From: Botryllus schlosseri
Taxonomy: Eukaryota; Chordata; Ascidiacea; Stolidobranchia; Styelidae
DNA length: 23,934 nucleotides
Assembly: GCA_000444245.1 (NCBI GenBank)
Contig: ATSW01006706.1
Location: forward strand, 1-23,934
Direction: 5' to 3'
The translations under genes and the position numbers were made by a program. Shown one piece after another: positions 1 to 9,463 of the stretch (the first letter of the stretch is position 1; every line of letters starts with the position of its first letter). The notes under the pieces were generated by a model that made no database searches, was not told where the DNA came from, and saw nothing but the letters and a program-made list of their open reading frames with translations.

Positions 1-53
1 TTTTTTGACCATCTCCAAGGGGGGCGCGTGTCAAAAAAGGTTGAGAACCACTG
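1..53. mobile_element. 3' end of a hAT-type DNA transposon, cut by the window edge
   Basis: The stretch ends in GGTTGAGAACCACTG, the reverse complement of the widespread hAT terminal inverted repeat CAGTGGTTCTCAACC, preceded by a GC-rich subterminal motif (ggggggcgcgtg). The same terminal repeat bounds the element at 16974-17832. The left end is outside the window, so its length and target duplication cannot be checked; the right flanking 8-mer would be ctctagat. Confidence 0.6.
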
Positions 54-123
54 CTCTAGATGAACCGTCATCATATTTTGCCGTGCAATTTTATCTAAAA
101 GTAATTTCGTTGTTTCGATACAG

Positions 124-463
124 GTACGTCGACTCCACTAACGACCACTCTACCAATGACGACTCCATTAAAGACTACTCCACTAACGACGACTTCCCCG
201 ATGCCAATTACGAAGCGGACCTTCCTCCAATTGGTCGCAAGATACCCGCATCTTCATCGTTATCTGATATCTTGGAAAGTGTTCAAAATGGCGGACGCCG
301 AATCTGTTCTACGTCATTTCGCGAAAAACATGGGTCAACACCTCTTCCAATACAGTCAACGAAAGAATCGAGCTGCTGCGGCGCGCAGACGTGGCTACTA
401 CTATTAGTACATCACCTTGACTGCATTAATCTATATAGCGGGGAATATTTAGCTGTAATGTAA
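124..463 (+). CDS. Possible 3' exon of an unrecognised gene, low-complexity acidic/Ser-Thr-Asn repeat
   Basis: I do not recognise this protein. A possible splice acceptor (tttcgatacag at 113-123) precedes an open frame that starts with degenerate 15-bp repeats coding for STND-type pentapeptides (DSTND, HSTND, DSIKD, YSTND), then a segment containing PPIGRKIPASSSLSDILES, and runs to a TAA at 461-463. Compared between repeats, tcc/tct, act/acc and aac/aat differ only at third codon positions of this frame, which hints at selection on it. A second frame is also open to a TAG at 405-407; it would read Thr/Pro-rich repeats and then a basic tail ending RRRGYYY. The choice of frame and the exon end are uncertain, and part of the open frame may be chance. 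An ATTAAA at 489-494 could be a poly(A) signal. Confidence 0.3.
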
Positions 464-511
464 TGTAATGGGCAACAAACGACTAATTATTAAAATAACG
501 GTCCATGTGAC

Positions 512-896
512 AAGGGTTGCATTCAAAACATAAATCAATTTAAAACAAACATGTTTAAAACAATGCCCTTGTTTAAAACATGTTTTTAAGCCATGACGTC
601 ACAAATATTCAATTGTGACGTCATCATGGATTGACATTGACAATTGAAAATATTGGGTAAATATAGCTCCTTTGACGAAATAGATATACTATTGCTGTTG
701 AATCGACAATTTTGAGGCTTCCATAACCATCCCATATCGATATACGTCGGATTTATCGGGTGGTAATTGTCCGTAGGCTCGTACAACATGTTTTTGGAAA
801 GTATTTACACAATGATTGCATAATTTTACAACTTGATAAAAACAATTTTTTTAAATGCTTTTGTTTAAAACACCGTTTGTTTTAAATGCAACCCTA
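512..896. mobile_element. MITE, TAGGGTTGC family, copy 1
   Basis: A 385-bp element with terminal inverted repeats: left aAGGGTTGCATTCAAAACA, right end the reverse complement of TAGGGTTGCATTTAAAACA. The inside is AT-rich with short palindromic pieces such as acatgtttaaaacaatgccc and two tgacgtca sites. The inverted copy at 16569-18069 aligns along nearly the whole length, so this is a real repeat family. There is no coding capacity. The flanking 8-mers (catgtgac/cacaggat) match poorly, so the target duplication has decayed or the ends are off by a base. Confidence 0.7.
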
Positions 897-1496
897 CACA
901 GGATCATATATCACACGAGTATGCAGACACTGAATATTATATATGCATATAACATCGTTGGAATATTGTATGAATGGAGAATAAATTCTGACTGTATCTG
1001 GATACTTCAAAGCTATACTAAATACGTCAATATCCCAAATCTAGTAGTCGTAGATAGATCTTTGACTCCCTATACTACCGTGCGTGAAATCACTAAAATT
1101 GCCGATATTTTCACCTCTCATGGCCGATGCCGATATTTCTTCCGAATAGTAATATCGACTCGATGTCATCAGCGAACCATAATCGGTCGGGCTCGGATTA
1201 AAATATCCAAGAAAAGTAAGTCTGCAGACGAAAACAGGTAATTTCGTGGAATATGGAGGCACTGTTTGGTTTGCGAGTGCAATGAATACGCCCCATCTTA
1301 CATCTTCTTTAAAAGTATCGTTGTCAGAGACAAATGCAGTATTTGCTGGGATTGCGCAAGGAGATATTGTAGAATACTCAGGAACAAAACGTTAACAGTT
1401 TTGTCACAGGAAACGTCCTTCCCGATAATCAACGAAGTCACAAATTCAATATAAATAAAGCTGGTCTGCGCTCGCCTTAGGGAGATTGATCCACAT
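897..1496. other. 600 bp with no gene recognised
   Basis: Short open frames occur on both strands here (855-1241 plus, 1041-1262 minus), but none shows a domain, a codon pattern or convincing splice sites. At about 1097-1140 the motif gccgatatt/ggccgatgccgatatt resembles the subterminal repeats of some hAT elements, so a decayed insertion is possible. No paired ends were found. Confidence 0.4.
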
Positions 1497-1817
1497 TAGG
1501 GTTACCATATTCTGGAATCGCGAAAGGGGGACTTTGTCCAAATCAAAAAAGTAACCTGATCAAGACTGCTATTTTTTGCTATTTTTGCTGAAAAATTTGT
1601 AGAGTTGACTAAAAAAAAGTCGTCACTTTCGCTCGAACGTCCTTATTTGCTATTTAGCGTCCTTTATGCCCATTTCCAGTCGAATCTGTCCATTATCCTT
1701 GCTGTAAAAGCTGTAAAGGAGGACGAATCGCCAAAAGGGGGGACATTTAGGCGTCCTCGGAGGACATTTTCAAAAACCTGAAAAAGGAGGACAAAAGGAG
1801 GACGTATGGTAATCCTA
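1497..1817. mobile_element. Small hAT-like MITE, TAGGGTTACCATA family
   Basis: A 321-bp element bounded by TAGGGTTACCATA on the left and, on the right, the reverse complement of TAGGATTACCATA. Repeated ggaggac motifs lie just inside the right end, typical of hAT subterminal repeats. The flanking 8-mers are atccacat and cccaacat (5 of 8 match). There is no reading frame. Its ends and subterminal 'agga' repeats resemble the larger element at 12890-14287, which ends in GGTATGGCAACCCTG. Confidence 0.65.
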
Positions 1818-1960
1818 CCCAACATGGACGCTTAGGTTGCACCAAACATTAACCAGCGTCGGATGTGGCTAATGTTACGCAATCAAAACCTAGTGCGCAT
1901 CATCAGATCTGATTTTTTTTCAGCTTTTATTTACCTTTCTTAAGTGTAGTGGGTAAATAG

Positions 1961-3985
1961 TAGGGATGGTGTGAACCTCTGAAAGGTTCAGGTTCGTCTT
2001 TGAAAGGTTCTATGTTTGAACGTGAACGTGAACCTCGTGACATCGTGTGACGTTATATTGCTAATCCCAACCCTACATTTCAGTGAAGTGATAGCCCATA
2101 TTAATGTACACGATGCATAGCGACGACTGGGGCCACATATTGCCACAAGGCTGAAGTACATATTGACGTTCTAAACGTCACCAAATCGATCAACTGGGGT
2201 AACCAAATCATATAATAACGGAAAGCTGGTTATTTCGAACAAACTTTTGTAACAAAGCAAGTTGAATTGTTGAGATTGTCAAGATGCATGCTCGTTTAAT
2301 GTTGAATTTTTATGCTGCCAGCGCCATGTATAGAGCGGTCCGCAGTTGAAATGCAATAAATTTCAACCAAAGATGTTATAAAGACGTTGAAAATTGTGGT
2401 ATATGTAAAAAGGTTCACAGAGCAGAACCTACCCGAGTTCGTTTGTGAACGTGAACCTCTAAATTTCTGAGGTTCACACACAAAACGCGAACGTGAAACT
2501 CAAGTTCACGCCGTCCCTAATTGCTACGTTGATATTGAACAGAGTGTAAAACGGGTTTCTATACTTGCTACTGATATTACCCCATCAACAAGTTACATAG
2601 CAGTAGCCAACACCTCAATCGCACGGATTCGATTTTTATGATACAACAAACATGAAATCAAAATGGAATTCGTTCGCGTGCTAAATTTGTTACATCAGAC
2701 AACGATATCTACTTCATTGATTGGTTGAATACCCATCATTCGCTGACTACCTACACGTAGTGTATTTCGCTCTTGATGCTGTGTGATTCAGTGTTGGGAT
2801 CAAGTCACTACCTTCGAGTCACGAGTCATTTCGAGTCATTGCACATATTGACTCGAGTCAACTCAAGTCAACCGATNTTCAAAGGCGACTCGAGTCAAGT
2901 CAAGTCACTTGATTTTTGGAGGTGACTCGAATCAAGTCGAGTCAAGTCAAGTCAAGTCACTAGTCAAGTCATATTTCAAGTCAAGTTGCCTTTTCGAAAT
3001 ATGAGGCATGCTACGTTATGACATTTTGCTAGCTGTCTGAAATAAAAATTGAGTTGTCATTGATTTTGAACCGATGAACGAATATAGGCGCTGTATTGCT
3101 CACATATTCGTAGAATTGCTAAACTACGTAAGTATAATTGCATAGTCTCAGTTTATAGTTACCGGCCAAAATAGAGAACGAGAAACGAATTGATTAGATG
3201 CAATACATTGCCCATTTACAAATTGGTATGATACAATTCGAGCCTGCGCCAACGATTGAGGACGATATAAACTATATTCGAATTCAATTTCACTGAAACA
3301 AGAGGTTTGGTTAAGGTAAGAACGGACGACAGAAATAGACATTTTGCTATTGAATTACTTTGCTATACTAGTTTACGACAACGTAAGCTGTAAGCTTCGA
3401 TTACTTCGTTTGCGGTCAATATATTTGTGAGAGAACAATGGAGGCTCAGTAAAACGCACGATCATTGAGTGATCGGCCGCTCTCATAGGTAACACCAGCG
3501 TTTCGCAAACAATCCAAACATACGCAAGATACAGTAATTTTTATCGAAACCGATTATACTTGACGACTTGAAATTGACTCGTGAATTTTGCTTCGAGTCG
3601 CGAGTCAATCCACATTTCTGATGCGCCGAGTCAAGTCAAGTCAAGTCATTTCAGCAAAGTGACTCGAGTCAAGTCAAGTCACACGAAAAAGGTGACTCGA
3701 GTCATCCCAGCACTGGTGTGATTCCGGGTCAAGTTCACAGCAGAGAGTCACTAAATATTGGAGCGAACGTTTGTAACAAAGCAAGTAAAATTTTTGAGAT
3801 TGCTAGGTGCACGCTAGTTTAGAGTTGATTTTTTATGCTGCCAGCGCCATTCCTATTGTGGCCCGCAGTTGAAATGCGATTCCCAGTGCAGAACCTACCA
3901 AGGTTCGTTTGTGAACGTAAACCTTTAAATTTCAGAGGTTCACACACAGAACGCGAACGTGAACCTCACGTTAACACCTTCCCTA
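1961..3985. mobile_element. TAGGGATGG hAT family, copy A: composite unit with two 3' ends
   Basis: The unit starts with TAGGGATGGTGTGAAC and is flanked by the near-identical 8-mers gtaaatag (1953-1960) and gttaatag (3986-3993). 1961-2519 is a complete short element: its 5' part jumps near 2220 to the family's 3' part and ends in a full terminus (gccgtcccta). From 2520 the sequence resumes in the middle of the long form (attgctacgttgatattg) and reaches a second 3' terminus at 3985. A separate hAT (2789-3715) sits inside the second part. GGTTC/GAACC subterminal repeats are abundant. No transposase is present. Confidence 0.75.
2789..3715. mobile_element. hAT element with AAGTC pentamer arrays, nested in copy A
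   Basis: A 927-bp element with ends CAGTGTTGGGATcaAGTCAC and the reverse complement of CAGTGCTGGGATGACTCGAG. It has a perfect 8-bp target duplication gtgtgatt at 2781-2788 and 3716-3723. Removing the element and one duplication restores continuity with the family sequence seen at 5812-5850. Both subterminal regions are arrays of (C)AAGTC/GACTT(G) pentamers broken by gactcgagtc palindromes. There is no coding frame. Confidence 0.9.
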
Positions 3986-4463
3986 GTTAATAGCAATAGG
4001 ATGTAGTGGAGGACGCATGGTATCGTACAACCTTTGCCAAAGCAAGTATTTTGTTTAGGTTTCGACACTGCAATATCGCGGCCCGCGGCGCGTACCAGGT
4101 GGGGATCCCCGATGTATAAAATGCCACATTCTGTCTTCGGATCTTACTTTGAGAGTTTAATGTATACGATCCTATACTTTATTATTCCAATGCTCCAATC
4201 TGGATTTCATCCTGTAGGCCTGAGGTGTCAAACTCAAATTTGCTCGCGGGCCAATTTCCCAGTTTTTGATGACGCCGCGGGCCGCAGCATCAATAATCGG
4301 GGTATTCAGTGTCTCTTCAAGTACGGTAGGCCTTATTTGACAGGATAAAATTGTCCGATGGAAAGTGAGCCGAGCCAGCAGACTGACAATCCAAGCACAT
4401 CGCGAAAATGTGATTTACCACGATATAAATTTACGCTGGGCACTAAAACATCACACTTATAAG

Positions 4464-6170
4464 TAGGGATGGTGTGAACCTCTGAAAGGTTCAGGTTCGT
4501 GTGAACGCGAACCTTTTTGAAAGGTTCTATGTGAACGCGAACGTGAACCTCATGACGTCACGTGACGTCATATTGCTAATTCCAACCCTATCATTTAATG
4601 AAGTGATAGCCTATATCAGGGCTGGCCAACCCGTGGCCCGCGGGCCACATGTGGCCCGCGAGAAGGTTTTCAGTGGCCCGCGAGGTAATTTCCGATATTT
4701 TTAATATCATCAAAACTGGATTGCACAGATTTTGAGCTTGCAAGGCCAACCAAAAATTTGATTAGTCTGGCCGCAATAGTTGAGATGTGATGACTAAAAT
4801 ATCAGTTCCGACGCATTGACAGATCCATCAGCCATTCACATATTGGTACATCTTCGTACACTACAATAAAGCAGAATAATTTGCGATAGATTTATCAATG
4901 GTAAAACTTTTCTACAAGCTTAGCGCAATATGTTGTCACTCGATTTCTTGTTTTTAATATTGTTGCCCTTTTGTGAAAATGGAAGAATACCTAATGTATC
5001 AGATTGAGTCTAACTATATTCGCGATTACGAGACAAAGTGTCGTTCAACATATTCGACCTTGCGTTTGCGCTCGCAGTAAGACCGTCNACNNTGAAACCT
5101 ATAGGCACGANATGANTGACGCANGTTGGTCNCANCTTTCNATATCGATATGTCCATGCGCCGAATAGCCCAGTCCTCGNAAACTTAGCCCAGCGATATN
5201 CNGCAGGCCCGCAATATAGTCAAGTGANAATATTATTGACNTATGNACTTCAAAAANTTTTCGCGCNTNGCGNGGNNAGTGGCCCGCGCAANANTTCGTC
5301 AATCGAATGTGGCCCTTTGGCNGAAAAGGTTGGCCAGCCCTGGNCTAGTATTAATGTACACGATACCTAGCGACGACTCGGGCCACATAATACCAAAATG
5401 CTGAAGTACATATTGGCGTTTTAAACGTCGCTAAATGTATCGACTGAGGCAATGAAATGATATAATAATCCCATAAAAACAATATCTTCCGACGCTTTGC
5501 CGAAAATTTCGACGAGGACTTGCCAGGGAATATAAGCTTACGTCTTAAAAGTCTAGGCCAGACCAGACAATGCATTCGGCGTCTGATTATTGCTACATTG
5601 ATATTGAGCAGAGTGTAAAACAGGTTACTATACTTGCTACTGATATTACTCCACAAGTTATACAGCTGTAGCCAACACCTCAATCGCACGGATTTGGTTT
5701 TAATGATACAGTAAACCTGCTATATTTGTTACATCAGAAAACGACATCAATCTCATTTATTGGTTGGATAAGCATCATTCGCTGACTATACATGAAGTGT
5801 ATTTCGATCGTGATGTTGTGTGATTGCGCGTCAGTACTACAGCAGAGAGTCACCAAATATCCACAACCGGAAAGCTGGATATTTCGAGCAAACTTTTGTA
5901 ACAAAGCAAGTACATATTTTGAGATTGTCAAGCAAGGGGCATGCTCGTTTTGTGTTGATTTTTTATTCTGCCAGCATCATGCATAGAGTGGCCCGCAGTT
6001 GAAATGTGATAAATTCGAACCAAAGATGTAATAATGAAGTGAAAATTGTAATATATGAAAAAGGTTCACAATGCAGAACCTACCAAGGTTCTGTTGTGAA
6101 CGCAAACCTCTAAATTTCTGAGGTTCACACACTGAACGCGAACGTGAACCTCACGTTCACACCATCCCTC
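4464..6170. mobile_element. TAGGGATGG hAT family, copy B
   Basis: The best-preserved copy: TAGGGATGGTGTGAAC at the left, the reverse complement of GAGGGATGGTGTGAAC at the right, and a perfect 8-bp duplication cttataag (4456-4463 and 6171-6178). Without its own inserted element (4617-5342) it is about 980 bp, the same as copy C at 11425-12408. The subterminal regions hold alternating gtgaacgcgaacct/aggttc blocks, probably transposase binding sites by analogy with other hATs. It has no open frame of useful length. Confidence 0.9.
4617..5342. mobile_element. hAT element nested inside copy B (GTGGCCCGCG type)
   Basis: A 726-bp element with perfect ends CAGGGCTGGCCAAC and GTTGGCCAGCCCTG, each followed inward by GTGGCCCGCG-type repeats. 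Comparison with the uninterrupted copies A and C shows it split 'gatagcctatattaatgta'. The left flank is gcctatat; the right flank gnctagtat is the same 8-mer with one added base. Most ambiguous (N) bases of the window fall in its right half. Confidence 0.88.
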
Positions 6171-7613
6171 CTTATAAGTATCCGAAAAAAATTGTACTTT
6201 GTAGAGAGTTAGCATAATTTGTCAACATTATGAGATATAGACACCATGCGAGGGGAAAAATCCATCATGTCATCATAAAAGCTGTCGCGTTATGATAATG
6301 CAGCTAGCGGACATTTGACGTGCCACAACTATAGCTAGAATATTTTAGAATTTAACAATCATTTATGTGATGATATCACAGCATTAGAGGAATGTGCTCT
6401 AATCCAAGTTTTCAAGTATACTCCCGATTAAGGCTATTGATCATGTCATTGCCCATCAAGTCAAATCAAAACAGCGTTAAAATTCCCATCAAATGTTGGA
6501 ACAGATAAATTACAACATATATATAATATTAAATGTGTCATATACTAACAGAAATGTACAATCGCTGAACAACGCTTGGTGTTACAGCGGTGGAGCGTAT
6601 ACGTTGCTCGCCACCATTGTGGCATTAATAACATATATAAAGTGTACCAAGATGTAAATAACTATACATTAAGAGGGCTACAGAATGCCAATGGTTCCCA
6701 TAACGACTTGCATAGATAGCGAAACACCAAGCTACAACTTTTCTGAACTATATCTTCCATGACACGCGAATAGTTTGTCGTTTCCATTGTTTATAGGTCG
6801 CTCGGAGTAAAGTCGAATCTTCTTCATCTTGTCATCAAGTCAGACCCAGTTCGAGTAATACTACGAAAGGTCGAGTCCAACTTCAAGTCATAATTTTCAA
6901 TCACGAATCACCAGCTGTTCATGTTTTATCATCGTAAATAGGCAATGTGACGTATCTCATCTTCCCTCGCATGTTGGTTGCTTTTGAAAGAGATTTGTTA
7001 GTGAAGTTGAATGAGTATAGTCTGTCGTTTTTTGAGGCATATTTAGAGTGAATTTTAACTTTTCAAATCAGAAAAAAAGAGATGTGGCACTGAAATATTG
7101 TCACATAATCGAATATCCAACATATCGATACGGGCCGCACAAAATGGTCTTGCGGGCCGTGTGTTTGAGCCCACGGCTGTAAGTCATCGCAACGCGATTT
7201 GAAGTGTGCTAAATCGAAAAGGACATTATTCGCAAAGTGATTTCGGTTGGCTATATGTCCCTTTCAAGCAAACAGGATTCTGTAATTGCATGTTTTCTGT
7301 AGGCATATCCTGAAATTTGCAAAATTCTGAATCCAATAGGACGTCTCGATTGTTGATATACGTATTCAGCGGGCGCCTTCAGCAAATATAGTTCGGGAAC
7401 TACTGGTATAACCTACTATCACCCGGCACTATGGATATAGCCTACGAAGTATCAAACAGCCCTTTCTCTAGCGTTGGGACCCCGGGAAATCCCGATCCCG
7501 GGATTATTCCCAATGAAATCCCGGGATTTGTAAACAGCATTTACAAAGGCTTACGTAGCGCCATATCTCTTATGTTAGTAATAAAGCAGTGTCAAAATTC
7601 GGCTGATTGTCTA

Positions 7614-8565
7614 CAGTGGTTCCCAACCTTTTTCGTCTTGTGGCCCCATTGCCCGATATTTGAGCTCAAATTTCCCCCCTATAAAAAATTTGCCTGTGAC
7701 TGAAAAAGGTGCTTCTTAACGCACAACCATTTGTTGACTGAGCAATTACCGGACAATCATATTCAGATATGTCGAATGCGGACCGCACTGCACTGTGGTA
7801 AAGTACAGCTAAATTTGACCTGTTTTTACCGGTCGGGTAGCCGCTGACGAAAAATAAATCACCAAGTCCGCTTGCTATGGCCTCGAGTCAAATCAATGAA
7901 TTTGATATGTTTTTGACATTAGCTCATATGTTGACTTAGAAAGGTAAACAATTTCACCAGCGGCCTTGTGCTGAATTCGGCTTGACTTTTTCCTGCTTAG
8001 TAGCAATTTGGTGACGAGGCTGTCGCGGGCCCAACGAAATCGTCTCGCGAGCCTCACTTTATCAGGGGGTGTAATATCTANGGAANNCATTTAAACATAC
8101 ANCCAGCTGAAAATNCGCCAAAGAAANATACAATTNTAAAGAATTAGTTTCTACATAACAGTTCTACCATAAAAATCTAAAAACCTTGTGAACCCAGTCT
8201 GTTCGTTTAGAGGTGTTCCTAGTGTGTTTTGACTACAATGGTCATTTTCACCAGGTCAATTTCCTCCATTTTTTTTTCCGTAGCGGCCAACTTATAGGCT
8301 TTTATAAGGCACCGCTTACACGGATGAGATGGCAAGGAAGAGCCTAGGTAAACCCCCAACACTTAGGTAGGAATTATGGAGTCGACCTCGGTCGGACTCG
8401 AACCCAGAACCCATTGGTGTGGCAGCTGTTGAGTTTACCACTGCGCTATCTCGCCACGNATTGTGAACCCAGTGTATCTTCCGATACAACGCCAAAGCCA
8501 GATTCCCCCCTAAAAAATTCAAAATTTCCCCCAAGGGGGGAATTCCCCCCGGTTGGGAACCACTG
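7614..8565. mobile_element. hAT element (CAGTGGTTCCCAACC), nested, itself holding a SINE
   Basis: A 952-bp element with perfect inverse ends CAGTGGTTCCCAACC and GGTTGGGAACCACTG, and subterminal poly-C/poly-G stretches (ttccccccta, ccaaggggggaatt). The flanks share only gtcta, so the target duplication is partly lost. A tRNA-derived SINE occupies 8199-8460. Without the SINE and its duplication the element is about 680 bp. Confidence 0.82.
8199..8460 (-). mobile_element. tRNA-derived SINE, copy 1 (intact, 13-bp target duplication)
   Basis: Read on the minus strand, the head starts at about 8458 with GTGGCGAGATAGCGCAGTGG. It contains an A-box-like TAGCGCAGTGG and a B box GGTTCGAGTCC in tRNA spacing, so it carries an RNA polymerase III promoter. 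A non-tRNA body of about 180 bp follows, with a T-rich run (ttttttttttcc on the plus strand). Perfect 13-bp duplications ttgtgaacccagt flank it (8186-8198 and 8461-8473), as expected of LINE-driven retroposition. Related copies lie at 20808-22165 and 21326-21452. No poly(A) tail is evident; the 3' end probably mimics a partner LINE (inference). Confidence 0.85.
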
Positions 8566-9197
8566 GTCTAAAACAATTCGCAATAATGTGATAATAAAAC
8601 CAGCCATGTCATAACGATGAACTACACAATTACTTCCGTCTAGTCTGAAACTTTTTGTTTCGTAAATCTACAGAAAAGCCAAAAGCAACTTGTGTCATGG
8701 CGCTTTGAAAGCTTCAGATGTCGCAAACTGGTTCGGGACTTGGTCAACGAGCACAGCAACAAAATCCGCAAATGTGTTGAAGAATAGCTTATTGCAATGA
8801 AACGGAATAATGCATGTTTTTCGATCACGTTGGACGAATCAACTTCTACAGGAAACAGGTGGTGCAGGAATTTAAACGCTCATTATCCGGGTGGATTTCG
8901 ATCGCTGGGTTTCATTCCCATTCACGGGAGCATGATTTTGCGTCAATATTACCAGGAATAATGTTAGTGTATTTTGTATGTGTATTTTACTACTTTGCGA
9001 ATCCCGGGAAATCCCGGGATTCAGAAGCGAAAATCCCGGGAAATCCTGATCCTGGGATTTCAAATTTGATCCCGAAGTCCCAACCCTCTCTTTCTCTTTC
9101 TCAGTGGCAAGTTAGCTACGGTGTTTAAATACAAGGCCATACGGAATTCTGTTAATCGACAAGTCACATAGCTTAAAGTGAAACATGTCAAATGCTC

Positions 9198-9203
9198 TTT
9201 AAT
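9198..9203 (-). promoter_or_regulatory. Probable poly(A) signal (ATTAAA) of the ENPP7-like gene
   Basis: ATTAAA on the minus strand, about 57 nt after the TGA stop at 9260-9262. It is the commonest variant of AATAAA and at a plausible distance for a short 3' UTR. Nothing better is seen before the transposon at 9088. Confidence 0.35.
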
Positions 9204-9259
9204 TGCAAAACATAGGTTCGAATTAACATTATGTGTATTCATCAATTTACTATAATCCT

Positions 9260-9463
9260 TCATGCGAATTCCAGTAATCTCTGGATAGCAGGAATTGTTG
9301 CCAACATCAAAACGAAGCCAGGTGAATTCCTAATGGATTTTCCTCTCAGTGAGCCAGCCAAAACCTCTAGAGATCCATTATTTGGCGCCGGATTTAGCTC
9401 AAGAAGATCGCACATTAGTTCGTATATGTGAATCGACTCAAAGCCTGGTATCGTGAGATTTTT
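9260..9463 (-). CDS. ENPP7-like: ENPP7-like exon 8: C-terminus and stop
   Basis: After acceptor tctgttttcag the frame reads KNLTIPGFESIHIYELMCD, then NPAPNNGSLEVL, and ends with a moderately hydrophobic tail (about residues 439-456, GFVLMLATIPAI inside) before TGA. Human ENPP7 also ends in a hydrophobic anchor. Here the tail is short and broken by an Arg, so a membrane or GPI anchor is possible but not shown. Confidence 0.88.
   Translation of the reverse strand, partial: KNLTIPGFESIHIYELMCDLLELNPAPNNGSLEVLAGSLRGKSIRNSPGFVLMLATIPAIQRLLEFA

Larger units (their letters stand above)
4220..7179. mobile_element. Outer hAT element of a three-level nest (GTGTCAAACTC type)
   Basis: The left end reads ctgaggtgtcaaactcaaat followed by tcgcgggcc; the right end (gcgggccgtgtgtttgagcc, then cacggctg) is its imperfect inverse. 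This is the common hAT end in which GTGTCAAACTC is followed by GCGGGCC. Its own sequence is 4220-4463 and 6179-7179, about 1.25 kb; the rest is the inserted element at 4464-6170. The outer target duplication is unclear: the best reading is tgtaggcc/tgtaagtc, 6 of 8. Ends are placed to within a base or two. Confidence 0.7.
7469..9088. mobile_element. hAT element with TCCCGGGA repeats (outer layer of a nest)
   Basis: The ends are TAGCGTTGGGAC and the reverse complement of GAGGGTTGGGAC, with flanking 8-mers cctttctc (7461-7468) and tctttctc (9089-9096), 7 of 8 identical. Close to each end are repeated palindromes of the type aatcccgggaaatcccg. Without the nested hAT at 7614-8565 its own length is about 670 bp. 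No coding frame. The right end lies about 170 bp beyond the stop codon of the ENPP7-like gene. Confidence 0.82.

Noticed and set aside
2800-3000. Short regular repeats that might suggest a CRISPR array or minisatellite
   Set aside because: The AAGTC units are 5 bp with no spacers, mirror each other at both ends of one hAT, and lie inside its terminal repeats.
4068-4090. GC-rich atcgcggcccgcggcgcgtacc as another hAT end
   Set aside because: It resembles hAT subterminal motifs, but no matching inverse end or target duplication was found nearby.
4034-4348. 104-codon plus-strand frame
   Set aside because: It crosses the left end of the hAT at 4220 and shows no domain; it is an open frame by chance.
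8425-8458. tRNA gene on the minus strand
   Set aside because: A and B boxes are present, but the sequence has no tRNA acceptor-stem pairing I can see, continues into a shared SINE body and has a 13-bp retroposition duplication.
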